A stretch of 64,000 bases of DNA from Streptococcus equinus (GCF_900101445.1 NZ_FNKE01000001.1:1371200-1435199), one strand, 5' to 3'. Positions 1 to 10,163 are shown, counted from the first letter of the stretch. Numbers and translations: made by a program. The notes: generated by a model not told the origin, from the sequence alone.

Positions 1-364
1 CACACGTGGACTTGCTGAAATCACACGTCTCGGGGTTAAATTGGGAGCTAACCCACTTACTTACAGTGGTCTTTCTGGTGTTGGTGACCTTATCGTAACA
101 GGAACATCTGTTCACTCTCGTAACTGGCGAGCTGGTGATGCTCTTGGTCGCGGTGAAAAACTCGAAGACATCGAGAAAAATATGGGAATGGTTATCGAAG
201 GGATTTCAACAACTAAAGTTGCCTATGAGTTAGCTAAAGAATTGGATGTCTACATGCCAATCACAACTGCTATCTACAAAGTCATCTACGAAGGTGCTGA
301 TGTTCGTGATAGCATTCTTGGCATGATGTCAAATGACTTCCGTTCAGAAAACGAATGGCACTAA
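1..364 (+). CDS. gpsA: NAD(P)H-dependent glycerol-3-phosphate dehydrogenase, 3' part
   Basis: Only the C-terminal part is present; the frame is open from the left edge. GpsA reduces dihydroxyacetone phosphate to sn-glycerol-3-phosphate for phospholipid and teichoic acid synthesis in the cytoplasm. The visible segment carries the family's C-terminal signatures: a [16 protein letters not shown] stretch, then [14 protein letters not shown], and the VIEGISTTK helix region. The product ends in a short charged tail (ENEWH). galU follows about 60 bp downstream on the same strand, the usual streptococcal pairing. Identification is by recognised family sequence. Confidence 0.95.
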   Translation, partial: TRGLAEITRLGVKLGANPLTYSGLSGVGDLIVTGTSVHSRNWRAGDALGRGEKLEDIEKNMGMVIEGISTTKVAYELAKELDVYMPITTAIYKVIYEGADVRDSILGMMSNDFRSENEWH

Positions 365-423
365 AATTAGAATTATAGTATAATTTAATTCAGCATAGTT
401 TATTTATGAAAAGGAGTTCTCGT

Positions 424-1344
424 ATGAATATGAGAAAAGTTAGAAAAGCCGTTATTCCCGCAGCTGGTCTTGGAACTCGTTTCTTGCCAGCTACAAAAGC
501 ACTCGCTAAAGAGATGCTTCCAATTGTTGATAAACCAACAATCCAATTTATCGTCGAAGAAGCCTTAAAATCAGGTATTGAAGATATCTTGGTTGTTACT
601 GGTAAATCAAAACGTTCTATCGAAGACCACTTTGACTCAAACTTCGAATTAGAATACAATTTGGAACACAAAGGAAAAACTGATCTTCTTAAACTCGTTA
701 ATGACACTACAGCCATTAATCTTCACTTCATCCGTCAAAGTCACCCTCGTGGACTTGGTGATGCTGTCCTTCAAGCCAAAGCTTTTGTAGGCAACGAACC
801 ATTTGTCGTTATGCTTGGTGATGACCTTATGGATATCAACAACGATAAAGCTGTACCACTTACAAAACAATTGATTAACGACTACGAAAACACACATGCA
901 TCAACAATCGCTGTTATGCCTGTGCCTCACGAAGAAGTTTCATCTTACGGCGTTATCGCACCTCAAGGCGAAGGAAAAGACGGTCTTTACAGTGTTGAAA
1001 CATTTGTTGAAAAACCAGCACCTGAAGATGCACCTAGTGATCTTGCTATCATCGGTCGCTACCTTCTTACTCCAGAAATCTTCAATATTCTTGAAACACA
1101 AAAACCTGGAGCTGGTAATGAAATCCAATTGACAGATGCTATCGACACTTTGAACAAAACACAACGTGTTTTTGCACGTCAATTTAACGGTGATCGCTAT
1201 GATGTCGGTGATAAATTCGGCTTCATGAAAACTTCTATTGACTATGCACTTCAACACCCACAAATCAAAGATAACATGAAACAATATCTTATCGATTTGG
1301 GTAAAAAATTGGAAGCTGACTCAACTAAAAAAGAATCTAAATAA
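424..1344 (+). CDS. galU: UTP-glucose-1-phosphate uridylyltransferase
   Basis: Makes UDP-glucose from UTP and glucose-1-phosphate, feeding capsule, teichoic acid glycolipid and Leloir-pathway sugars. The 306-residue product has the nucleotidyltransferase N-terminus [20 protein letters not shown], the uridine-binding VEEALKSGI region, [23 protein letters not shown], and the C-terminal [15 protein letters not shown] block (here [11 protein letters not shown]). I placed the start at 424 because AAAAGGAG at 409-416 sits 7 nt upstream; an ATG at 406 lies before the ribosome binding site. It is close to streptococcal GalU/HasC in length and sequence. A strong terminator follows. Confidence 0.96.
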   Translation: MNMRKVRKAVIPAAGLGTRFLPATKALAKEMLPIVDKPTIQFIVEEALKSGIEDILVVTGKSKRSIEDHFDSNFELEYNLEHKGKTDLLKLVNDTTAINLHFIRQSHPRGLGDAVLQAKAFVGNEPFVVMLGDDLMDINNDKAVPLTKQLINDYENTHASTIAVMPVPHEEVSSYGVIAPQGEGKDGLYSVETFVEKPAPEDAPSDLAIIGRYLLTPEIFNILETQKPGAGNEIQLTDAIDTLNKTQRVFARQFNGDRYDVGDKFGFMKTSIDYALQHPQIKDNMKQYLIDLGKKLEADSTKKESK

Positions 1345-1357
1345 TATGCTATAACAT

Positions 1358-1395
1358 AAAAAAGTTCCTCTAGACATTGTCTAGAGGAACTTTTT
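1358..1395. terminator. Bidirectional terminator between galU and the rhomboid gene
   Basis: A perfect 18-bp stem (AAAAAGTTCCTCTAGACA and its complement) has a 2-nt loop. A-runs and T-runs on both sides let it serve galU on the plus strand and the convergent rhomboid gene on the minus strand. Confidence 0.9.
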
Positions 1396-1404
1396 GTTAT
1401 GACT

Positions 1405-2076
1405 TTAATGCAAAGCCATGGCAATCAAGACAAGACTTAAACCAACGTAAGCCGCTGCTGCCAACCAACGTTGCCATGGTTTAAACATGTTTTTCTCCAC
1501 AAGTGTCGGTAAAAAGATGGCACATAAGACACCACCAACAAGACCACCAATATGACCAGCAATCCCAATACTTGGAGTAAATAAGTTGAAAATCAAATTC
1601 ACAATAATCAAAGCTTGATAATTTCTACCAAGTTCTTTTAAATAAGGATTTCTTCCAAAATACCCAGCAACCATAATCGCTGCAAAAACGCCAAAAAGCG
1701 ACGTTGAAGCTCCCGCAGCAATCACGTTTGGCGTAAAGAAAAGTGTAAAGATATTCCCAACAATTCCTGATAAAACATACAAAGCTAAAAACTTGTGATG
1801 TCCCCAAATCTGCTCTGCTATTTGACCAACAAAATATAGCGTTAAAGCATTGAAAAAGAAATGTTCCCAACCGATGTGGACAAATATCGGTGTCACCAAG
1901 CGCCACAATTGACTTGGAAATAAACTAACGTAGGCACCATACATCCCACCAGTATTAAAAATGGCTTGGTTAGATGTGGCATTTCCAAAATAAATCACCT
2001 GCATGGCTATAAAAACCAAAGTCGTTAAAGCCAGCAAAAAGATCGTCACTGGACTTTCTTTAATAACATTTTTCAT
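1405..2076 (-). CDS. Rhomboid family intramembrane serine protease
   Basis: A 223-residue polytopic membrane protein with about six to seven hydrophobic helices. The catalytic serine motif is GASTSLFG (GxSx, in helix 4 of the rhomboid fold), and the catalytic histidine lies in GHIGGLVGG. The N-terminal HIGWEHFFFNALTLYFVG matches the conserved HxxxxHxxxN loop/helix-2 block. The family cleaves substrates within or near the membrane; no substrate can be inferred here. Its ATG overlaps the stop of the upstream cyclo-ligase gene by 4 bp (ATGA), so the two are translationally coupled. GGAGGT lies 8-9 nt upstream of the start. Confidence 0.9.
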   Translation of the reverse strand: MKNVIKESPVTIFLLALTTLVFIAMQVIYFGNATSNQAIFNTGGMYGAYVSLFPSQLWRLVTPIFVHIGWEHFFFNALTLYFVGQIAEQIWGHHKFLALYVLSGIVGNIFTLFFTPNVIAAGASTSLFGVFAAIMVAGYFGRNPYLKELGRNYQALIIVNLIFNLFTPSIGIAGHIGGLVGGVLCAIFLPTLVEKNMFKPWQRWLAAAAYVGLSLVLIAMALH

Positions 2077-2600
2077 CGACTAAATACCTCCATAACAGCG
2101 ACATCATGACTGTCTGGCTGAAACTCTGCTTTCTGACACTCATAAATCGTACTAATTGTTTTGCCTTTATAATCTGCTAAATACCTGTCATAATAGCCAG
2201 CCCCATATCCAATTCGAAAACCATCTTGGTTAAAACCAACACCTGGCACATGAATCAAATCAATTTCTGACTTATCCACAGCTTTATCACAAGCAGGTTC
2301 CCACAATCCAAATGATGTTTTCACCAAGTTATCCACATCATAAGGACAAAAAATCATTTTGCCGTGTGGATAAGTTTTTGGAACTAAAATGGTTTTGCCA
2401 TCTTTTTGAGCTTGTTTAATCAACAATTCGGTATTATACTCAAAATCAAAAGCCAAATAAGTGGCAATAGTGTCCGCTTTTTGATAAGCAGAAGATGCTA
2501 GCAACTCATCTAATAAAGCCTTATCTTTCAAGGCTTTTTCTGTTCTATCTTGATGTTTTAAGTGAGCAATGATGCTCTTTCGTAAAGCAACTTTTTCCAT
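2073..2600 (-). CDS. 5-formyltetrahydrofolate cyclo-ligase
   Basis: Converts 5-formyl-THF to 5,10-methenyl-THF using ATP, which recycles an inhibitory folate. The 175-residue protein has the expected N-terminal KxxxR basic helix (MEKVALRKSI), the mid-protein LVPKTYPHGKM, and the C-terminal GVGFNQDGFRIGYGAGYYDRYL nucleotide/folate loop, which is diagnostic. I chose ATG 2600. It has no Shine-Dalgarno but lies exactly 6 nt after an extended -10 (TGTTATCAT), so the mRNA appears to be leaderless. A longer upstream TTG reading (to 2639) would start inside the promoter. Confidence 0.92.
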   Translation of the reverse strand: MEKVALRKSIIAHLKHQDRTEKALKDKALLDELLASSAYQKADTIATYLAFDFEYNTELLIKQAQKDGKTILVPKTYPHGKMIFCPYDVDNLVKTSFGLWEPACDKAVDKSEIDLIHVPGVGFNQDGFRIGYGAGYYDRYLADYKGKTISTIYECQKAEFQPDSHDVAVMEVFSR

Positions 2601-2615
2601 GCTTTTATGATAACA
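2601..2615 (-). promoter_or_regulatory. Extended -10 giving a leaderless 5-FCL transcript
   Basis: TATCAT at 2612-2607 is preceded by TGT (extended -10, no -35 match). The gap to the ATG is exactly 6 nt, so the predicted +1 is the A of the start codon. polA and hslO show the same arrangement. The +1 position is inferred from spacing only. Confidence 0.6.
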
Positions 2616-2655
2616 CAAAACCGGTATTTTACTCAGCAAAAACCTTAAAATTTAC

Positions 2656-2688
2656 TTTAAGGTTTTTTTAAGGTTTCTCCGCTATACT
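2656..2688 (+). promoter_or_regulatory. CiaR operator and -10 of a csRNA promoter
   Basis: TTTAAG (2656-2661), 5 nt, TTTAAG (2667-2672), 10 nt, then TATACT (2683-2688). This is the CiaR direct-repeat arrangement described for cia-dependent small RNAs of streptococci, where CiaR replaces the -35 element. Confidence 0.85.
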
Positions 2689-2694
2689 ATATCT

Positions 2695-2832
2695 ATCCTA
2701 AATAGCGGTTCTCCCAAACCGCTGGGAATTGGCTCTTTTGGAGTTATTCCCTTTTCATAAATCTCCTGGACATGATTGAGAAATCATGTCCTTCCCTTTT
2801 TAAGCCGCTAGCTCCCAATAGCGGCTTTTTTT
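2695..2832 (+). ncRNA. CiaR-dependent small RNA (csRNA), copy 1
   Basis: A transcript of about 138 nt is predicted from the CiaR-type promoter to a strong terminator (AAGCCGCTA ... TAGCGGCTTTTTTT, 2802-2832). Three further hairpins are visible: AGCGGTT/AACCGCT with a CTCCC loop, GGGAAT/ATTCCC, and GGACATGATT/AATCATGTCC. Unpaired pyrimidine stretches TCTCC/ATCTCCTGG resemble the anti-Shine-Dalgarno regions by which csRNAs block translation. There is no plausible coding frame. The region lies between the divergent 5-FCL and convergent deacetylase genes. The 5' end is inferred from -10 spacing. The targets are not predictable from the window. Confidence 0.82.
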
Positions 2833-2847
2833 ATTGCTAAACACAAA

Positions 2848-2874
2848 AGGTAGCAAGGTTAAAACTTGCTACCT
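2848..2874 (-). terminator. Terminator of the DAP deacetylase operon
   Basis: The inverted repeat AGGTAGCAAG/CTTGCTACCT is followed on the minus strand by a T-rich run, just beyond the stop of the deacetylase gene. Confidence 0.75.
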
Positions 2875-2883
2875 ATTTTAGAT

Positions 2884-4017
2884 TTAATGACTTGCTTTTT
2901 CTTTTAAGAAAGCCGAAATTTCACTAACCGCAAATGAAAGAGCTGCTTCATTTGGACTCATCTTAGGATGATGAAGAGCGTACGGTGTTTCAACACCCAA
3001 CCAGAACATCACCCCTGGAATTTTATTTAACAAATAGCCAAAATCTTCTCCAGTCATAGCTGGCAAGCAGTCAATCAGATGAACAGCTTCGCGATTTCTG
3101 AAGAAGTCCATGGCCTCACGCGCCAATTCGGGATTATTTTCCACAGGGAGATAACCACCTTGTTTCAAATTAATCTCTACTTCCATTCCAAAGCTTGCTG
3201 CTACCCCTTTTGCAATCTCAGTCACTCGTTTTTGAATCAAAAGGCTCATGTCTTGCGTCAAGGTACGAATGGTTCCATGCAGCTGCGCTGTTTCGGCAAT
3301 GACATTATTAGTTGTCCCCGAGTGGAAAGAACCAAATGTGACGACACCGCCTTGAATCGGGTCTACATTTCGGCTGACGATTGTCTGCACCTGAGTGACA
3401 AAATAGGACGCCGCAACCAAGGCATCGTTAGCTTCATGTGGAAATGCAGCATGGCCCCCTTTTCCTTTAAAAGTGATTAAGACCTCACAAGTCCCCGCAA
3501 ATAGAGTTGAGGTATTTGTCGCGATAGTCCCAACTTCAAAATCAGGTCGCACATGCAGACCATAAAATTCATCTGGCTTCCAATCCCCGAAGGCATTGTC
3601 CTGATACATGAGCATACCACCTGCTTCATTTTCTTCGGCGGGTTGAAAAAGGAAAAGTAGGTTATTCTTTGGTTGTATTTGCACTAGCTCATTTAACAAA
3701 CCAAGTGCTACTGTCATGTGCATATCATGCCCACATGCATGCATGCGCCCCTCATGCTGGCTGGCAAAAGGAAGACCTGTTTCCTCAACCACAGGAAGAG
3801 CATCAATATCTGTACGCCAACCAATTGTTTTTTCAGGAGCTGAGCCTTTTAAAAAGACCAAAATCCCAGTTCGCCAAGTTCGTTGTTCCACAAAATCTTT
3901 TCCCGCTGTGATTTCTGCAATACGCTCCAAAAGATAAGCCTGCGTCTTAAACTCTTCCAAACCAATCTCTGGAATCTGATGCAAATCACGACGAATTTTA
4001 ATTAAATCTAAAGTCAT
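2884..4017 (-). CDS. N-acetyldiaminopimelate deacetylase (M20D peptidase family)
   Basis: A 377-residue M20-type metal hydrolase. Metal-ligand motifs are visible: [10 protein letters not shown] (His/Asp), [11 protein letters not shown] (Glu-Glu) and GLHVRPDF, with a C-terminal TGEDFGYLL and HHPKMSPNE. In the acetylated branch of lysine synthesis this enzyme removes acetate from N-acetyl-LL-DAP. M20D proteins also include hippurate and aminoacyl hydrolases. Here the assignment rests on its position directly after dapH (57 bp, same strand). AAAGGA precedes the ATG. A hairpin sits between the two genes. The enzyme supplies precursors for lysine and the peptidoglycan side chain. Confidence 0.88.
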   Translation of the reverse strand: MTLDLIKIRRDLHQIPEIGLEEFKTQAYLLERIAEITAGKDFVEQRTWRTGILVFLKGSAPEKTIGWRTDIDALPVVEETGLPFASQHEGRMHACGHDMHMTVALGLLNELVQIQPKNNLLFLFQPAEENEAGGMLMYQDNAFGDWKPDEFYGLHVRPDFEVGTIATNTSTLFAGTCEVLITFKGKGGHAAFPHEANDALVAASYFVTQVQTIVSRNVDPIQGGVVTFGSFHSGTTNNVIAETAQLHGTIRTLTQDMSLLIQKRVTEIAKGVAASFGMEVEINLKQGGYLPVENNPELAREAMDFFRNREAVHLIDCLPAMTGEDFGYLLNKIPGVMFWLGVETPYALHHPKMSPNEAALSFAVSEISAFLKEKASH

Positions 4018-4038
4018 ATGTTTTCCTTTATTTGTGAA

Positions 4039-4061
4039 AAGCTTGAGAAAACTCCCAAGCC
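4039..4061 (-). terminator. Weak intercistronic hairpin between dapH and deacetylase
   Basis: GGCTTGGGAG/CTCAAGC folds into a small stem followed by TTTTC on the minus strand. It may be a partial attenuator within the operon. Evidence is a hairpin only. Confidence 0.4.
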
Positions 4062-4074
4062 TTTGAATCTCTTA

Positions 4075-4773
4075 TTACAAATTACGCAAAGCGTCTTCGA
4101 GCGCTGTTTTTTGTTGTGTTTTGGCATCAATTTCTTTAATGACGCGTGCAGGAACACCTGCAACAACAACATTTTCTGGAACATCTTTAGTTACAATAGC
4201 TCCTGCTGCTACAACAGAACCATTACCAACTTGAACACCTTCGATAACAACGGCATTTGCACCAACAAGAACATTGTCACCGATGCGAACTGGTTCAGCT
4301 GAAGCTGGCTCGATAACACCTGCAAGAACAGCACCAGCACCAATGTGACTGTTTTTACCAACAATAGCGCGTCCACCAAGAACAGCACCCATATCGATCA
4401 TTGTCCCTGCACCGATTTCAGCACCGATATTGATAACTGCTCCCATCATAACAACGGCATTGTCATCAATAGTTACTTGGTCGCGGATAATCGCACCTGG
4501 TTCGATACGAGCATTAATGTGGCGTTTATCAAGAAGTGGCACTGCTGAATTACGACCATCTTGCTCAACAACATAGTCTTTGTTTTCAGTTAAATTAACC
4601 AAAAGCGGTTCAACATCTTTCCAATCACCAAAAAGCACATTACCAAGTTTTAGAACGTTTTCTGGAACTGCTGCAGCCAATTCGCCTTCAAATGTCACCT
4701 TAACATTTGTCTTTTTCTCCGCATTCCCAATAAACGCAATAATCTCTTGAGCCGTCATTTTTTGTGCAGTCAT
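4075..4773 (-). CDS. dapH: 2,3,4,5-tetrahydropyridine-2,6-dicarboxylate N-acetyltransferase
   Basis: Transfers an acetyl group from acetyl-CoA to tetrahydrodipicolinate, the first step of the acetylated DAP branch. The 232-residue protein has an N-terminal alpha/beta domain and then a left-handed beta-helix of hexapeptide repeats ([58 protein letters not shown]), the hallmark of this trimeric acyltransferase family. It is nearly identical in layout to streptococcal DapH. Its promoter carries a CodY-like box and the transcript has a leader of about 95 nt. No clear Shine-Dalgarno precedes either ATG (4773 or 4758). Confidence 0.93.
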   Translation of the reverse strand: MTAQKMTAQEIIAFIGNAEKKTNVKVTFEGELAAAVPENVLKLGNVLFGDWKDVEPLLVNLTENKDYVVEQDGRNSAVPLLDKRHINARIEPGAIIRDQVTIDDNAVVMMGAVINIGAEIGAGTMIDMGAVLGGRAIVGKNSHIGAGAVLAGVIEPASAEPVRIGDNVLVGANAVVIEGVQVGNGSVVAAGAIVTKDVPENVVVAGVPARVIKEIDAKTQQKTALEDALRNL

Positions 4774-4873
4774 ATTTAAGATACCAAAAGTGTTAGAAAA
4801 TCGAGAATAGATAGCTCTCTTTTCTCATCAAACACCCTATCCCTTCTAATTCAAATTTAGTTAATTGTATACT

Positions 4874-4897
4874 ATTATACCAAATATTCAGAAAATT
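4874..4897 (-). promoter_or_regulatory. dapH promoter with CodY-like box
   Basis: An extended -10 (TGGTATAAT; hexamer 4874-4879) drives the dapH-deacetylase operon. Directly upstream, 4883-4897 matches the CodY consensus AATTTTCWGAAAATT at 14 of 15 positions and covers the spacer/-35 region. CodY binding there would repress when branched-chain amino acids are plentiful. The consensus match is seen; regulation is inferred. Confidence 0.65.
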
Positions 4898-4952
4898 TGG
4901 AAAGAAATTTCTTTGATTTTCACTAATTTGATTAGTAGACTGCCAACCACAC

Positions 4953-4980
4953 AAAAAAAGCTTCCTCTCGGAAGCTTTTT
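4953..4980 (-). terminator. pgi terminator
   Basis: AAGCTTCC/GGAAGCTT stem with a 4-nt loop and a T-run on the minus strand, just after the pgi stop. Confidence 0.85.
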
Positions 4981-4997
4981 ATCTGTGTAGTGATGAA

Positions 4998-6347
4998 TTA
5001 AAGACGTGCGTTCAATTCAGCTGACAAGTCTTCAAATCCTGGTTTACCAAGAAGAGCAAACATGTTTTTCTTGTATGCTTCTACACCTGGTTGGTTGAAT
5101 GGGTTAACAGCGTTAAGGTAACCTGAAAGACCGATAGCCAACTCGAAGAAGTAGATTGTGTAACCAAGAGTAAATTCATCTTGTTGAGGAAGTGTCAAGA
5201 ACATGTTAGGTACTCCACCGTCAGTGTGAGCAAGAAGTACACCATCAGTTGCTTTTTTGTTTACAAAGTCAACGTCTTTACCTTGAAGGTATCCAAGACC
5301 GTCAAGATCTTCTGACAATTCAGGGATAACAACGTTTTTACGTGGTTTATCAACACGAACAACTGTTTCAAAGATGTTACGGTAACCTTCTTGGATGAAT
5401 TGTCCAAGTGAGTGAAGGTCTGTTGAGAAGTTAGCAGATGTTGGGTAGATACCTTTTTGGTGTTTACCTTCTGATTCACCAGCCAATTGTTTCCACCATT
5501 CACCGAAGTATTGAAGTGATGGTTCGTAGTTAGCCAAGATTTCAGTGATGTAACCTTTACGGTAAAGTACGTTACGAACTGCAGCATATTGGTAAGCGAT
5601 GTTTTCTGAGATTTCAGCAGAAGTCAATTCTTTACGAGCAGCGTTAGCACCGTTCATAAGAGCTTCGATATCGATACCAGCAGCAGCGATTGGAAGAAGA
5701 CCTACAGCAGTCAATACTGAGAAACGTCCACCAACGTTATCTGGAACAACAAATGTTTCCCAATCGTTAGCAACTGCTTCAACTTTAACAGCACCTTTAG
5801 CTTTATCTGTTGTAGCGTAGATACGTTTGTTAGCTTCTTCTTGACCGTATTTTTCAACTAGAAGTTCTTTGAAGACACGGAAAGCAATAGCTGGTTCAGT
5901 TGTAGTACCTGATTTAGAGATAATGTTAACTGAGAAATCTTTGTCTTTAACGTATTCAACAAGGTCTGCAAGGTAAGTTGAAGAAATTGAGTTACCAGCG
6001 TAAAGGATTTGTGGGCCTTTACGGTCTGCAGATGCTTGAAGGTTGTAGAAGTGATTGCTCAAGAAATCGATAGCAGCACGTGCTCCAAGGTAAGAACCAC
6101 CGATACCGATAACGACAAGAACTTCGCTGTCTGATTGGATTTTAGCAGCAGCTTTTTGGATACGAGCAAATTCTTCTTTGTCGTAGTTTTCTGGAAGGTC
6201 TACCCAACCAAGGAAATCAGAACCAGGTCCAGTACCTTTACGCAAATATTCGTCAGCAACGTTGACTTGTGTTTGCATGAAGTCGATTTCTTCTTGTTCG
6301 ACGAATTGACCCAACAATTTTGAATAGTCAAATTTAATATGTGTCAT
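4998..6347 (-). CDS. pgi: Glucose-6-phosphate isomerase
   Basis: Interconverts glucose-6-phosphate and fructose-6-phosphate in glycolysis. The 449-residue product has the SIS-fold phosphosugar site ([16 protein letters not shown]), [10 protein letters not shown], the [15 protein letters not shown] signature and the second signature [28 protein letters not shown]. The start at 6347 (MTHIKFDYS) is preceded by GAGGAG at a good distance; upstream in-frame codons are not needed. The promoter is TTGAAA (6405-6410), 17 nt, TAATAT (6382-6387). It stands alone, with its own terminator. Confidence 0.97.
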   Translation of the reverse strand: MTHIKFDYSKLLGQFVEQEEIDFMQTQVNVADEYLRKGTGPGSDFLGWVDLPENYDKEEFARIQKAAAKIQSDSEVLVVIGIGGSYLGARAAIDFLSNHFYNLQASADRKGPQILYAGNSISSTYLADLVEYVKDKDFSVNIISKSGTTTEPAIAFRVFKELLVEKYGQEEANKRIYATTDKAKGAVKVEAVANDWETFVVPDNVGGRFSVLTAVGLLPIAAAGIDIEALMNGANAARKELTSAEISENIAYQYAAVRNVLYRKGYITEILANYEPSLQYFGEWWKQLAGESEGKHQKGIYPTSANFSTDLHSLGQFIQEGYRNIFETVVRVDKPRKNVVIPELSEDLDGLGYLQGKDVDFVNKKATDGVLLAHTDGGVPNMFLTLPQQDEFTLGYTIYFFELAIGLSGYLNAVNPFNQPGVEAYKKNMFALLGKPGFEDLSAELNARL

Positions 6348-6381
6348 TACAATACTCCTCAAAAAATTAAATTTCTCTTCT

Positions 6382-6410
6382 ATATTACTCTTTTATACAC
6401 TTTTTTTCAA
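6382..6410 (-). promoter_or_regulatory. pgi promoter
   Basis: TTGAAA and TAATAT with a 17-nt spacer on the minus strand, 35-60 nt upstream of the pgi start codon. Confidence 0.65.
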
Positions 6411-6545
6411 TCATTTTTGCTAAATAATCCTATAAAATAAAGCGTTTCACGGACTTTTTCTAACTTGCTGAAAATTTTCATGAAACAATCATTCATGCAT
6501 GAAAAACTCCGCTTTTTTTGCATGATTTCAAGCATTTTAAAGAAT

Positions 6546-6624
6546 AAAAAAGAGCACACACCTACAATCGCTTAGGGCTGCTGGATTCCTCCCCTGACCC
6601 GCTTCACGCGCAGATGTTGCTCCG
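6546..6624 (-). ncRNA. ffs: Signal recognition particle RNA, small bacterial type
   Basis: On the minus strand a TATAAT (6631-6636) leads into GGAGCAACATCTGCG, then the conserved apical domain GGGTCAGGGGAGGAATCCAG with the GGAA-type tetraloop and internal loop that bind Ffh, and CAGCCC. The ends GAGCA/TGCTC pair and run into a T-stretch that terminates transcription. The size (about 79 nt) and position next to tadA match streptococcal scRNA. It acts in co-translational membrane targeting with Ffh and FtsY. Confidence 0.93.
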
Positions 6625-6659
6625 ATAGCTATTATATCATATTTTTTTGATTATGCAAA

Positions 6660-7166
6660 TCAGCACTGCTCTTTGGCTTGCTTCTTGGCTGCTTTTTTCT
6701 TCTCACGATTTTTTCGGAAAAAGTCCTGCATGATGCCAGCACATTCAGCCTCAAGAGTGCCCGTTTCGACCTCAACACGGTGGTTGAGACGAACATCTGT
6801 CAGAATATCGTAAAGACTGCCTGCTCCGCCAAATTTTTGATTAGCAGCTCCATAAATCACTTGTGGAATGCGGGCAAGCCCAATAGCTCCACTGCACATG
6901 ACACAAGGTTCAATGGTGACAAATAAAGTACTCTCAAGCAAACGCCAATTGCCTTCGTTCTCATTAGCTTCATTGATGGCCATAATTTCAGCATGCAAAA
7001 TCGCTTTTTGCTCTTCTTCACGCGCATTGTGCCCGCGTCCGATGATTTTGCCATCCTTAACGATGACACAACCAATAGGAATCTCGTCTTTTTCTAATGA
7101 TTTCTTCGCCTCATTCAGCGCTTCGCGCATGAAATACTCTTTTTCTTCCTGCGTAAATTCAGCCAT
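6660..7166 (-). CDS. tadA: tRNA-specific adenosine deaminase
   Basis: Deaminates A34 to inosine in tRNA-Arg(ACG). The 168-residue protein has the zinc-deaminase motifs HAEIMAINEA (His plus catalytic Glu) and PCVMCSGAI (two Cys ligands), plus a lysine-rich C-terminal tail. The start at 7166 (MAEFTQEEKEYF) overlaps the stop of the upstream MBL gene in a TAATG arrangement, so they are translationally coupled. The SRP RNA gene lies immediately downstream. Confidence 0.95.
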   Translation of the reverse strand: MAEFTQEEKEYFMREALNEAKKSLEKDEIPIGCVIVKDGKIIGRGHNAREEEQKAILHAEIMAINEANENEGNWRLLESTLFVTIEPCVMCSGAIGLARIPQVIYGAANQKFGGAGSLYDILTDVRLNHRVEVETGTLEAECAGIMQDFFRKNREKKKAAKKQAKEQC

Positions 7167-7942
7167 TAGAGCTCCCCGATTTGCCAAGATTTGTGTGGCT
7201 CAGCCAAGTCAACTGGCACGCCGTCAGCAAAACTTTGTGCTTCTTCTTTAAGCACTTGAAGGTGATTTTTAGCATCAATACCTTGTGGTGGCACTGGTGG
7301 CGTGTGCGTCAAGACAAGTGATTTCACACCTGCAGCTTTGGCAATCTCTCCTGCTTCTTTCGTTGTCAAATGAGCTGGGTGATTTTCATTTCCTGCATAA
7401 AGGTAAACATCTGCCAAAAAGAGATCTGCGCCTGCGGCGAATTTTTCCAATTCAGCAAAATAGCCTGTGTCACCAGTAAAGACTAGCGATTGACCAGTTG
7501 CACGTTCGACAATACGAAAGGCATAGCAAGGAACGGGGTGGACCGTTTTGATAAAGGTAATATCAAATGGTCCAATTTTTTCAACGCCAGTGACATCGTA
7601 AGCTTTTCCTTCAGAAACGCCTGGTAAAGTCAATTTAGCAAATTCAACTTCGTCTTCGTTGTGACCGTAAATCGGCAAAACTTTTGGTGTCCAAAGGTGT
7701 TTTGGATAAAGTTGGAAATAATGACGAAGTACACCAAGATCAGCAATATGATCAGGGTGATAATGTGAAATAATCACCGCATCCAAATCAAGTGGACTGA
7801 TTTCTTTTTCTAATTCTGTGACGGCACGGCTTCCACAATCCATAAGCAATTGAAAACCATCTTCGCTCGTAACAAGATAAGAGGTTGTTCCGCCATCTTT
7901 ATAAGGGTATGCTCCCCAGCAACCAAGTGTTGTGAGTTTCAT
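7166..7942 (-). CDS. MBL-fold metallo-hydrolase
   Basis: A 258-residue metallo-beta-lactamase fold protein. SHYHPDHIADL is the HxHxDH di-metal motif; further ligands are probably in VHPVPCYAF, TGDTGYF and the late LVLTHTPP. The layout resembles RNase Z-like or phosphodiesterase-type MBL enzymes of Firmicutes, but it lacks a long exosite arm, and no substrate can be named. It is upstream of and coupled to tadA, hinting at an RNA-related role, although that is only context. Confidence 0.85.
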   Translation of the reverse strand: MKLTTLGCWGAYPYKDGGTTSYLVTSEDGFQLLMDCGSRAVTELEKEISPLDLDAVIISHYHPDHIADLGVLRHYFQLYPKHLWTPKVLPIYGHNEDEVEFAKLTLPGVSEGKAYDVTGVEKIGPFDITFIKTVHPVPCYAFRIVERATGQSLVFTGDTGYFAELEKFAAGADLFLADVYLYAGNENHPAHLTTKEAGEIAKAAGVKSLVLTHTPPVPPQGIDAKNHLQVLKEEAQSFADGVPVDLAEPHKSWQIGEL

Positions 7943-7996
7943 AATAGGCTCCTTCTTTGTTTACTTTACCCATATTATAACAAAAAATGTGTCCTT

Positions 7997-8530
7997 TTAC
8001 GCGAGAGCCAATTGTTCTTTGTATTTATAAGCGATAAGACTTGCAAGAATTGCCTTGATGGTATCTCCAGGAATAAAAGCAAGATTTGATAATAATGAGG
8101 TCATCAACGGCATGTGCATATAAGCTGACAGGTAAATAGCCCCTAACAAATCAACAAATAAAACCCCACCTACTAAAATCGCAATCACATTTCCAACAAA
8201 CGATGACGTTTTAAAGCCTTTCAAAATCAAGCTAATTAAAATCGGCACGAAAAACCAAGCGACCACATAGCCAGCCGTCGGACCAGCTAAAACCGCAAAA
8301 AATGTACTACCAGAAAATGCTGGAATAAATAGTCCCAGTAGATAAAACAGTAAAATTGACAGACTTCCTTTTTTACCTCCCAACAATACCCCAGCTAGCA
8401 TGACTCCTAAATTCTGCAAAACAATCGGCACCGGAATAAAGCCAAGCGGAATGGCTGGAATAAAACCTAAAATTACCAAAATGGTAGCCATCATTGCAAT
8501 GTACAGTAACTCCCTAACGTTTTTCATCAT
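7997..8530 (-). CDS. bioY: Biotin ECF transporter S component BioY
   Basis: A 177-residue protein with six hydrophobic helices. The family motif region GFIPVPIVLQNLGVMLAGVLLG near the N-terminus and the AGPTAGYVVAWFF block identify BioY, the substrate-binding membrane subunit of energy-coupling-factor biotin importers. Energising EcfAA'T subunits are expected elsewhere on the genome. The start overlaps the stop of the CHY zinc-finger gene (TAATG), so the two are co-translated. No biotin-synthesis genes are adjacent. Confidence 0.92.
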   Translation of the reverse strand: MMKNVRELLYIAMMATILVILGFIPAIPLGFIPVPIVLQNLGVMLAGVLLGGKKGSLSILLFYLLGLFIPAFSGSTFFAVLAGPTAGYVVAWFFVPILISLILKGFKTSSFVGNVIAILVGGVLFVDLLGAIYLSAYMHMPLMTSLLSNLAFIPGDTIKAILASLIAYKYKEQLALA

Positions 8531-8832
8531 TACTCCTTTAAAAAATAAATTGTCTCATGTAACTGACACTTTGGATTAAAAGCATGGTGACAATAAGCAC
8601 AAGCTCCTTTTTTATACTCCTCATACGTCAGTAAATGCCTGCAAGAACCACAGATAACCGGCGTATCATCAGCTACCGAGACAGGCTCAAAAAGGTGATT
8701 TCGCAACTGATCATGGCACTGATAGCAAGCAAAATACTCTTGGCACTTGCCACACTTGAGAGCGACCACATCACATGCTGTATGGTAGTGCCGACATCTT
8801 CCCTCACCATCAAGACCAATTCCATAAATCAT
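8530..8832 (-). CDS. CHY zinc-finger protein
   Basis: A 100-residue cytoplasmic protein dominated by paired Cys/His ligands: CRHYH, CGKCQEYFACYQCHD, CGSCRHLL and CAYCHHAF. These match the CHY zinc-finger family (related to yeast Hot13 and RCHY1), a zinc-binding module of uncertain bacterial role. I prefer ATG 8832 (MIYGIG). A TTG at 8844 is also in frame. It is coupled to bioY by a stop/start overlap; the link to biotin import is unexplained. Confidence 0.85.
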   Translation of the reverse strand: MIYGIGLDGEGRCRHYHTACDVVALKCGKCQEYFACYQCHDQLRNHLFEPVSVADDTPVICGSCRHLLTYEEYKKGACAYCHHAFNPKCQLHETIYFLKE

Positions 8833-8937
8833 TATTATCACCAACCTTTTAACAAAGTTTACTACTTCTCATTATTTTAGTCAACTATATTTTGTGATTA
8901 GGTTAACTCTTTTTAAAATACAATCTAAAAGGCAAAC

Positions 8938-8972
8938 AAAAAGCCCGGAACACAATCGTTCCAGACTTTTTT
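8938..8972 (-). terminator. tgt terminator
   Basis: GTCTGGAAC/GTTCCGGGC stem flanked by A- and T-runs immediately after the tgt stop codon. Confidence 0.75.
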
Positions 8973-8978
8973 AGTCTA

Positions 8979-10163
<1,185 letters not shown>

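Noticed and set aside
940..1284. A 114-codon frame opposite galU
   Set aside because: Antisense shadow of the conserved GalU frame without a ribosome binding site.
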